A stretch of 8,210 nt of DNA from Bacillota bacterium (GTDB lineage: Bacteria > Bacillota_G > Limnochordia > DTU010). Shown here one piece after another: positions 1-5,389 of the stretch (position 1 is its first letter; each line of letters begins with the position of its first letter). The stretch spans positions 1 to 8,210 of the forward strand of contig JAAZLQ010000088.1 of assembly GCA_012799255.1 (NCBI GenBank), read 5' to 3'. The notes under the pieces are model-generated. The model saw nothing but the letters and a program-made list of their open reading frames with translations, was not told where the DNA came from and ran no database searches. Made by a program: the position numbers and the translations under genes.

Positions 1-100
1 CTCGGGACGGTGAGATCTTCTTCTATTTCCCAAACAGAATTCCTGTCCTACAGTAACTTTACACTAGCCTGCATGGATTTCACATCCTGCGGGTGAAAAC

Positions 101-107
101 CATACTA
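101..107 (+). promoter_or_regulatory. possible forespore (sigma-G-like) -10 element upstream of ytaF
   Basis: The heptamer CATACTA matches the classical -10 of forespore sigma-G promoters. Transcription starting about 7 bases downstream would begin near 114, just before the ribosome binding site at 120-125, and would exclude the ATG at 107. No good -35 is visible at the usual 17-18 base spacing, since positions 77-83 read ATTTCAC. An imperfect hairpin lies just upstream (75-83 with 93-101). The call therefore rests on one short exact match plus the sporulation link of the YtaF family, and it may be chance. Confidence 0.25.
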
Positions 108-119
108 TGAGTTATTTAG

Positions 120-136
120 AGGAGGTGGTTATCTTG
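120..136 (+). promoter_or_regulatory. ribosome binding site and TTG start of ytaF
   Basis: AGGAGG (120-125) is followed after an 8-base spacer by TTG at 134-136. This is a far better initiation site than the in-frame ATG at 107, which has only a weak GGGTG about 10 bases upstream. The Shine-Dalgarno sequence would lie inside the coding region if the ATG were used. Confidence 0.75.
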
Positions 137-754
137 ATCTGGATTTCGGTACTAGTTCTAGCTATTGCTGTCAGCTTCGACTCTCTCGCCCTGGGTATTA
201 CTTACGGGCTGAACCGAATAACTATCCCCTTGGGTTCAAAGCTAGTACTGAGTCTTATCTCTGGCTGCTCTGTACTTGTGGCTATGGCAATTGGGTGGAT
301 ACTGGAACAGCAAATCAGCTCTAGTTTAGCTAACATCATGGGTGCTATCATTTTCATCCTGCTAGGTATCTATAATCTCTGGCGAAGCTATCGTTCGGAC
401 CAGGTTCGAATCCTGATCAATTGGCGTATACCCTTTCTAGGACTGATTATTCAGGTGTTGCAAGAACCACTAAGCGCCGATACTGACCAATCGCAAACTA
501 TTACCGGAGTGGAAGCGTTCATCCTTGGTGGAGCGCTAGCTTTAGACGCCATAGGGGCCGGCTTTGGGGCTGCAATGCTCAGTTTACCCATTGTGCCCAC
601 TACAATTGCTGTGATGCTTGCTAGCTTTGTTTTTATTTCTAAGGGATTACAAACAGGTGCTTCCTCACTTGCTACTCCTTCCAAAGGGCCCGATTTACGC
701 TGGATGCCTGGAGTGATTGTAATTAGTCTGGGGATACTCAAAATTATTTTTTAG
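134..754 (+). CDS. ytaF: YtaF-family putative sporulation membrane protein (MntP-like)
   Basis: A six-helix integral membrane protein of about 206 residues, related to the MntP manganese-exporter superfamily. YtaF proteins follow endospore formation across Firmicutes, but their molecular role and substrate are not firmly known. Two similar halves are visible. The first has AVSFDSLALG (Asp about residue 16), and the second has GGALALDAIGAG (Asp about 138), each placing a membrane-buried Asp in a Gly/Ala-rich helix. They are joined by a hydrophilic linker around 110-128 with the YtaF-like stretch EPLSADTDQS. The start is taken as TTG at 134 because AGGAGG lies 8 bases before it; an ATG at 107 would add nine residues. 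It stands alone, convergent with uraA, and does not have the polA/mutM/coaE neighbours seen in Bacillus. Metal transport is an inference from the superfamily. A candidate sigma-G -10 lies upstream. Confidence 0.88.
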   Translation: MIWISVLVLAIAVSFDSLALGITYGLNRITIPLGSKLVLSLISGCSVLVAMAIGWILEQQISSSLANIMGAIIFILLGIYNLWRSYRSDQVRILINWRIPFLGLIIQVLQEPLSADTDQSQTITGVEAFILGGALALDAIGAGFGAAMLSLPIVPTTIAVMLASFVFISKGLQTGASSLATPSKGPDLRWMPGVIVISLGILKIIF

Positions 755-870
755 GAGGTATAATTTATCTTTTCTCGTCCCAGACTAGAGGTAGGGGCAA
801 GGAACGTGTCGATACCAAAATCGCATTAAGGATCCGGCACACCGAAACAATGGACCACTCAATCGTCAAC

Positions 871-939
871 AAAGGAACGATTCAAACGTAAACTAGGGAA
901 ACGTGCAAGTATATGGCTAAAGCCCCTCCGTTCCTTTTT
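871..939 (+). terminator. possible long-loop terminator downstream of ytaF
   Basis: AAAGGAACG (871-879) pairs perfectly over nine bases with CGTTCCTTT (929-937), and the right arm runs into a five-base T tract (935-939). An inner AGGG (895-898) / CCCT (924-927) could extend the hairpin. The loop is long and asymmetric, so this is a weak candidate. It is also topologically incompatible with the 887-1019 stem (a pseudoknot or an alternative fold). Confidence 0.3.
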
Positions 940-1019
940 GGCTACCAACAACAAAAACAACAAAGTGCTAGTATTTGACCACATTGAGTCGTCCCCAGCC
1001 ATCGTTTTTCTAGTTTACG
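887..1019 (+). repeat. 17-base inverted repeat forming an extended stem in plus-strand RNA
   Basis: The arms 887-903 and 1003-1019 pair over all 17 positions if transcribed from the plus strand: 15 Watson-Crick pairs plus two adjacent G-U wobbles (897/1009 and 898/1008). In a minus-strand transcript those two positions would be A-C mismatches. ATGGCT (913-918) and AGCCAT (997-1002) add six pairs directly against the stem, leaving only a 9-base bulge on the left side. The element could be part of a ytaF 3' untranslated region or a small RNA, or a small MITE-like remnant. No convincing target-site duplication flanks it (CAAA on the left, CCAA on the right). Confidence 0.5.
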
Positions 1020-1021
1020 CC

Positions 1022-1049
1022 AAAAAGAGGAGCATTACTGCTCCTCTTT
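1022..1049 (-). terminator. intrinsic terminator of the pyrR-uraA operon
   Basis: A perfect ten-base-pair stem, AAAGAGGAGC / GCTCCTCTTT, has a six-base loop (1034-1039). On the minus strand it is followed by a run of five T (1026-1022). It begins 15 bases after the uraA stop codon. Confidence 0.93.
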
Positions 1050-1064
1050 GCCGTTATCCGAGTA

Positions 1065-2306
1065 TTATTCTGCTTTGCTTACCCCATTCTGCGGAAGAAC
1101 TAGGTTAAGCAAGATACCAACTACAGAAGCTAGGGCCATACCATGGAGTTTTACTTCACCTAAACCAAGCTCTGCTCCACCGATACCCAACACCAGAATT
1201 ACTGAGGAAATAACCAAGTTGCGCTTATCACCGTAGTCAATGCCACTTTCCACCAGTGTCCTGATTCCTGAAGCAGCAATAACCCCAAAGAGGACTATGG
1301 AGACTCCCCCCATAACCGGAGATGGAATGGTTGAAATCAGCGCTCCTATTTTCTGAACAAAGGAGATTACTACTGCGATTACGGCGGCAACTGCAACCAC
1401 TGAGACGTTGTGTACGCCCGTGATGGCTAATACTCCCACGTTTTCACTATATGTGGTATTGGGAGGACCACCGAACAGACCAGCCCAAGCAGTGGCGAGC
1501 CCATCTCCCAAGAGGGTCCGATGCAACCCAGGAGACTTGTAGAACTGCTTACCCGTGATTCTGCTTAAAACCATAACGTCGCCCATATGCTCCGTAATAG
1601 AAACCAATGATACCGGCAGCATCATAGCTATAGCAGTGACACTAAACTTCGGAGCTATAAATCCAGGTAGACCCAACCAAGCGGCTTCCTTTACCGGAGT
1701 AAAGTCAACAGCGCCCTGAGTAATAGCAAAAATGTAACCGGTAATGATTCCAATTAAGATTGGAACTACTGCGAAAAACCCCTTAAAAAACATGATTCCA
1801 ACAACTGTAACCAACAGAGTAAATAAGGAGATACGGACATCAGGATTGGCAATGGAGCCTCCCCCAGTCAAGCCTGCCATATCAATTGCGGTTCCTGCCA
1901 AACCCAAACCAATGACCATAATAACCGAACCAATCACAACTGGAGGTAATACACGGTCAATCCAATCCGTCCCAGCTCGCGCAATGATCAAAGCGACCAA
2001 TGCATAGACTAACCCCACCATTACAGCTCCACCTAGAGCGTATTCAACACCCCATAGACCTGAAATACTGATGATAGGTGCAATAAAGGCGAAGGAAGAC
2101 CCCAAATAGGCAGGTATCTTACCTTTAGTTATGAGCATAAAAAGTAGAGTTCCGGTTCCCGATGAAAACAACGCAACCGCTGGGTCTAATCCGGTTAAAA
2201 GAGGAACTAAGACAGTAGCACCAAACATAGCAAACAAATGCTGAAACCCTAATGCAAACTGCTGACCCGCCCCTAACTGCTTATTACTCGCTAATCTCGC
2301 TTCCAT
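1065..2306 (-). CDS. uraA: uracil permease (NCS2 family, UraA/PyrP)
   Basis: An inner-membrane uracil:proton symporter that imports uracil for salvage. The 413-residue length and hydrophobic, Gly-rich sequence fit the NCS2 14-helix fold. The N-terminal segment GFQHLFAMFGATVLVP (about 20-35) is typical. SITEHMGD (Glu239) and NTTYSENVGV (Glu288) correspond to the two glutamates that contact uracil in E. coli UraA, which favours uracil over xanthine or urate as substrate. ATG at 2306 is preceded by AAGGAGG with a 10-base spacer. The gene follows pyrR by only 47 bases, as pyrP follows pyrR in Bacillus, and ends at a strong terminator, so no pyrB or other biosynthetic gene is co-transcribed downstream. 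A PyrR-type RNA loop covers its Shine-Dalgarno sequence, suggesting translational repression when pyrimidines are plentiful. Confidence 0.95.
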   Translation of the reverse strand: MEARLASNKQLGAGQQFALGFQHLFAMFGATVLVPLLTGLDPAVALFSSGTGTLLFMLITKGKIPAYLGSSFAFIAPIISISGLWGVEYALGGAVMVGLVYALVALIIARAGTDWIDRVLPPVVIGSVIMVIGLGLAGTAIDMAGLTGGGSIANPDVRISLFTLLVTVVGIMFFKGFFAVVPILIGIITGYIFAITQGAVDFTPVKEAAWLGLPGFIAPKFSVTAIAMMLPVSLVSITEHMGDVMVLSRITGKQFYKSPGLHRTLLGDGLATAWAGLFGGPPNTTYSENVGVLAITGVHNVSVVAVAAVIAVVISFVQKIGALISTIPSPVMGGVSIVLFGVIAASGIRTLVESGIDYGDKRNLVISSVILVLGIGGAELGLGEVKLHGMALASVVGILLNLVLPQNGVSKAE

Positions 2307-2316
2307 AATTATATAT

Positions 2317-2350
2317 CCTCCTTTGAAGTCTCACTGGACTCATTTAAAGG
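2317..2350 (-). promoter_or_regulatory. PyrR-binding RNA loop overlapping the uraA ribosome binding site
   Basis: Read on the minus strand, the element has a lower stem CCTTT (2350-2346) / AAAGG (2324-2320), an internal bulge, and a perfect upper stem AGTC / GACT. The hexaloop CAGTGA (2336-2331) fits the conserved CNGNGA loop of PyrR sites (Bacillus core AGTCCAGAGAGGCT, here AGTCCAGTGAGACT). The 3' lower stem is part of the AAGGAGG (2323-2317) that serves uraA. The spacer between pyrR and uraA is only 47 bases and contains no terminator, so PyrR binding would act on translation. Confidence 0.82.
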
Positions 2351-2353
2351 GTC

Positions 2354-3009
<656 letters not shown>

Positions 3010-3025
3010 CCTATCTTCTTAATGT

Positions 3026-3054
3026 AGACTACACCAAAAATGAGTGCTTGTCAA
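3026..3054 (-). promoter_or_regulatory. candidate sigma-A promoter of pyrR-uraA
   Basis: A consensus -35 TTGACA (3054-3049) begins two bases after the rluD stop codon. A 17-base spacer leads to TAGTCT (3031-3026), which keeps the key first, second and last positions of the -10. The -10 lies within an 11-base palindrome (3023-3033). Transcription would begin near 3019, just ahead of the PyrR loop. Confidence 0.65.
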
Positions 3055-3055
3055 T

Positions 3056-3979
3056 TCATCTTTTCAGCATTCTCGCTTTTTCTACGACCTCCCAAAACTC
3101 GGGGTCTGGATCAGCCCTAAACTCCATATGCTGCCCACTGGGATGCCTCAATGCTAGGTAAAAGGCGTGGAGCATTTGGCTTTGAGCGCCTAAGTTATTT
3201 CTTTTTAGCCCGTAGAGCGGATCTCCTACTATTGGATGATGAATGCTAGCCAAATGAACTCTAATCTGGTGAGTACGACCAGTGACCAGTTGACAGCGTA
3301 CTAACGTGTGGTCACAAAAATGCTCCTGCACTGTGTAGATGGTCTTAGCTTCCCTGCCTGTTTCAAGAACCGCCATCTTTTGGCGATCCTTTGGGTGGCG
3401 ACCAATGGGCTTCTCGATTACTCCCTCCGATTCAGACATCCTTCCCTGAACCAGGGCCAGGTAATGTCGTTTTACCGAGCGATCTTTCAGCTGATCCGTT
3501 AAATAGAGATAACATCCATTGGTTTTAGCAATTACCATCAGTCCACTGGTATCTTTGTCAAGGCGATGTACTATCCCTGGACGTTCCTCATCACTTCCAT
3601 CTGCCAGTTCATCTAAATGATAGAGGAGAGCATTGACTAATGTACCATCCAAGTTCCCTGCCCCTGGGTGCACCACTAAACCCTTGGGTTTATTGATAAC
3701 CGCCAAATCTTCGTCTTCATAAACGATGTCCAACGGAATCGGCTCCGGCTCTAGAGAGGGCACTTGGGCTTGTGGAACAGCAACCTCAATTTCGTCGCCC
3801 TGTTGTACTTTATAACCAGCCTTTTGTGGCAATTCATTTACAACAACTAAGTTTTGATCAATAAGTCGTTTGATTTGGGAACGAGATAGCGTGAGCCGTT
3901 CACCTAACCACAAATCGAGCCGAAGACCACACTCTGCATCGACTTTGAATTGATGTCGTTCATGTTGCCTTGGAGTCAT
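3056..3979 (-). CDS. rluD: RluA/RluD-family 23S rRNA pseudouridine synthase with S4 domain
   Basis: Converts specific uridines in RNA to pseudouridine; by family and length (307 residues) the likely substrate is 23S rRNA. An N-terminal S4 RNA-binding domain spans about 18-66 (LRLDLWLGERLTLSRSQIKR). The catalytic domain starts with DIVYEDEDLAVINKPKGLVVHPG (about 84-106, first 20 typical) and carries HRLDKDTSG at 138-146, with Asp141 the expected catalytic residue. RTHQIRVHL near residue 230 is another family hallmark. The ATG at 3979 has GGGAGG with a 9-base spacer and lies inside the lspA 3' end (20-base overlap), implying translational coupling. It corresponds to ylyB, next to lspA and pyrR in Bacillus. 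Exact target sites (RluD-like versus another RluA paralogue) cannot be read from sequence alone. Confidence 0.93.
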   Translation of the reverse strand: MTPRQHERHQFKVDAECGLRLDLWLGERLTLSRSQIKRLIDQNLVVVNELPQKAGYKVQQGDEIEVAVPQAQVPSLEPEPIPLDIVYEDEDLAVINKPKGLVVHPGAGNLDGTLVNALLYHLDELADGSDEERPGIVHRLDKDTSGLMVIAKTNGCYLYLTDQLKDRSVKRHYLALVQGRMSESEGVIEKPIGRHPKDRQKMAVLETGREAKTIYTVQEHFCDHTLVRCQLVTGRTHQIRVHLASIHHPIVGDPLYGLKRNNLGAQSQMLHAFYLALRHPSGQHMEFRADPDPEFWEVVEKARMLKR

Positions 3980-4406
3980 TGATCAAAACCTCCCAAAACA
4001 AAAGGGCTACTCCAGTTACAATGGCCACGTCAGCAACGTTGAACACAAAAAGCCGAATATCGAGAAAATCGATCACAGCTCCGAAGCGCAGTCTATCGAT
4101 CAGATTACCCACAGCTCCCACAAAGCTGATAGTGACCCCCCAGCGAACATAAACGCTCTTGGCCATCAGCTTTTTCCACTGTGTCACAACAAGAAGCAGG
4201 CAGATCACCGCAATTGCAGAAAGCAACGCTACTCGCCCTTGCAAAAACCCAAAAGCCGCTCCTTTGTTTTGAACATACGTTAGGTAAAAAACGGGTGGAA
4301 TAAGGGGGATGCTCTGTCCCTCTCCCATACGTGTCATCACCAAGAACTTTGAGATCCGATCAATGAATAAAACTAAGCCAGCTACAATTGCATAACTCAA
4401 CAGCAT
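3960..4406 (-). CDS. lspA: lipoprotein signal peptidase (signal peptidase II)
   Basis: A membrane aspartyl peptidase that cleaves the signal peptide of diacylglyceryl-modified prolipoproteins. Length 148 and four predicted helices (about 3-23, 57-75, 88-105, 122-142) fit the family. Signature motifs are VQNKGAAFGFL (45-55), GNLIDRLRFGAVIDFLDI (100-117) and FNVADVAIV (122-130), with the catalytic dyad Asp113 and Asp126. The N-terminal DRISK stands where DQxTK is usual. The start is ambiguous: AAGGAG (4414-4409) is only two bases from ATG 4406 but eight from TTG 4400, so initiation two codons downstream is plausible. It overlaps rluD by 20 bases and follows the DksA-like gene by 61 bases. A seven-base repeat in that gap can pair with its Shine-Dalgarno sequence. 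Confidence 0.95.
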   Translation of the reverse strand: MLLSYAIVAGLVLFIDRISKFLVMTRMGEGQSIPLIPPVFYLTYVQNKGAAFGFLQGRVALLSAIAVICLLLVVTQWKKLMAKSVYVRWGVTISFVGAVGNLIDRLRFGAVIDFLDIRLFVFNVADVAIVTGVALLFWEVLINDSKAT

Positions 4407-4408
4407 GG

Positions 4409-4453
4409 CTCCTTCCCATAATTCATTTTTACATAATTCTGGGTCAGGAAGGA
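4409..4453 (-). promoter_or_regulatory. possible hairpin sequestering the lspA ribosome binding site
   Basis: TCCTTCC (4453-4447) and GGAAGGA (4416-4410) form a perfect seven-base inverted repeat on the minus strand. The second arm covers most of AAGGAG (4414-4409). The 30-base loop contains GAATTATG followed by a second AATTATG. Such pairing could lower lspA initiation, but the loop is long and the arms are purine/pyrimidine-biased, so chance is possible. Confidence 0.3.
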
Positions 4454-4467
4454 TTTCCCTGCTATCT

Positions 4468-4992
4468 TCAATGTTTCTCTAAATCACTGGAAGTACCATA
4501 ACGAGCCACAGCCTCCCAGGCATCCTCTCCATCAAAGGCAACATTGTCCGTTTCATCGGTAAAAGTACGCCCAAATGGGTGCATCAAGAGAGTTTCTTCA
4601 ACAGGACGATCTATCGAATCCTGGTCTTCCATACTCCGTTTACACTGCACACACAGTCGTGTACTGGGCAAAGCTAACAGACGCTTTTCTGGTATGGCTT
4701 GCCCACAAACACGGCAATAACCATAATCGCCCGCAATTATTGATCGTTGTGCCTCTTCAATCTCTTCAATCTGAGCCCGCGTCATCTCTAAGAGACCTAG
4801 GTCTTTGCTGCGCTCATACATTTCAGATCCGTAATCACCGGGATGGTTGTCATAGGCAGAAAGCTCCATACTAGCTTCATCCCTCGGTGACTCTAAACCC
4901 CCAGGTCCGGTGAGTCTATCCACCACTGCTAACAACTCTCGTTTTTCTGCCTCCAACATCTCCTGCAGTTTCTGCAAACGGGGTTTTTCCAT
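4468..4992 (-). CDS. TraR/DksA-type zinc-finger protein, YteA/YlyA-like
   Basis: A 174-residue protein of the DksA/TraR superfamily, whose members act in the secondary channel of RNA polymerase. An N-terminal helical region (about 1-27) is followed by a conserved stretch rich in Asp and Tyr (44-64, YDNHPGDYGSEMYERS) and a second coiled-coil helix (67-87). A four-cysteine zinc finger follows, with Cys93 and Cys96 (CRVC) and Cys114 and Cys117 (CVQC). The C-terminal tail with MHPFGRTF is typical of YteA proteins. It occupies the slot of Bacillus ylyA, reported to affect late forespore sigma-G genes, so a developmental role is possible but inferred. ATG 4992 has an AGGAGG whose first base pairs overlap the upstream DUF5665 stop codon (TAGGAGG), implying coupled translation. 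Confidence 0.9.
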   Translation of the reverse strand: MEKPRLQKLQEMLEAEKRELLAVVDRLTGPGGLESPRDEASMELSAYDNHPGDYGSEMYERSKDLGLLEMTRAQIEEIEEAQRSIIAGDYGYCRVCGQAIPEKRLLALPSTRLCVQCKRSMEDQDSIDRPVEETLLMHPFGRTFTDETDNVAFDGEDAWEAVARYGTSSDLEKH

Positions 4993-5001
4993 CGCTACCT
5001 C

Positions 5002-5310
5002 CTAGGGCCGACCGGCCAACTCATTTTGGACAATGCGGGTGATCTCGGCAATAAAGTTGCCGACTAGAGGCAGATTAAGGCTTGCTATTTTCCCGAGACC
5101 GTAGAGAAAAAACGCCCCCACAACAGTGAAGCCTATAGCCAAGCCGAACCCCCGAGCAATACCCGCAAGAAAGTTCAGGTAAAGCAGACGCCTTGGTCTG
5201 CGATACAGTTCTATATACTCTGCGATACTACTTTTTTCCAAAGCTATTATCAGTTTCTCAATTCTCACTAAGAGGGTTTGTACTAAACCGGAGCTAACTT
5301 TATCGCTCAT
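5002..5310 (-). CDS. DUF5665 family small membrane protein
   Basis: A protein of 102 residues with a charged amphipathic N-terminal helix (about 12-30) followed by YIELYRRPRRLLYLNFLAGIARGFG (pieces about 32-55, key residues Y32, R38, N46, G50 and G54). The Gly-rich membrane segment AIGFTVVGAFFLYGLG lies at about 58-73, and the tail is LPLVGNFIAEI. This pattern matches DUF5665, found mainly in spore-forming Clostridia and Bacilli, with no known function. ATG 5310 is chosen because AAAGGGTGAGG lies upstream at reasonable spacing; a GTG at 5319 would add three residues. It is the first gene after the ileS terminator and lies nine bases from the DksA-like gene, so the two are almost certainly co-transcribed. 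A single transmembrane hairpin near the cell membrane is the only structural prediction I can support. Confidence 0.85.
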   Translation of the reverse strand: MSDKVSSGLVQTLLVRIEKLIIALEKSSIAEYIELYRRPRRLLYLNFLAGIARGFGLAIGFTVVGAFFLYGLGKIASLNLPLVGNFIAEITRIVQNELAGRP

Positions 5311-5340
5311 GTTCCTCACCCTTTCTTCCTTAGATTATGC

Positions 5341-5375
5341 AAAACCCCCATCCGTATTCGTTACGAATGGGGGTT
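5341..5375 (-). terminator. strong intrinsic terminator after ileS
   Basis: A 14-base-pair stem (5375-5362 with 5356-5343) has a single G-U wobble and a five-base loop, with a GGGGG/CCCCC base. It is followed by TTTT (5344-5341) on the minus strand. It starts 14 bases past the ileS stop codon and separates ileS from the DUF5665 cluster. Confidence 0.92.
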
Positions 5376-5389
5376 CAAAAAGTCAATTG

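Larger units (their letters stand above)
755..1021. other. intergenic region between convergent ytaF and uraA
   Basis: No convincing gene is present. An AGGAGG at 752-757 overlaps the ytaF stop codon but leads to no usable start. The region is rich in short inverted arms. AAGGAACG at 799-806 and AAAGGAACG at 871-879 can each pair with CGTTCCTTT at 929-937, and a 17-base inverted repeat spans 887-1019. A 47-codon minus-strand frame (859-1002) lacks a ribosome binding site. Confidence 0.6.

Noticed and set aside
1..56. Plus-strand frame open from the window edge to TAA at 54-56, ending RDGEIFFYFPNRIPVLQ
   Set aside because: It could be the C-terminus of an upstream gene, but 17 codons without a recognisable motif are not enough. 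Another frame is also open to 94-96, so neither can be preferred.
70..101. Riboswitch (manganese yybP-ykoY type) upstream of the MntP-like ytaF
   Set aside because: Only about 100 bases are available and none of the conserved riboswitch motifs could be recognised. The small hairpin (75-83/93-101) is not sufficient.
752..775. AGGAGG overlapping the ytaF stop codon, suggesting a coupled downstream gene
   Set aside because: The codons at workable spacing are not standard starts and the frames close quickly, so no gene can be supported.
859..1002. 47-codon minus-strand frame with a short hydrophobic stretch, starting ATG 1002
   Set aside because: No ribosome binding site, it lies beyond the uraA terminator with no promoter seen, and it overlaps the inverted repeat. 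It is probably chance.
887..1019. Interpretation of the inverted repeat as a complete insertion sequence or MITE
   Set aside because: There is no transposase, and the flanks (CAAA and CCAA) are not a clean target duplication. It is reported as an RNA/repeat candidate without a mobile-element call.
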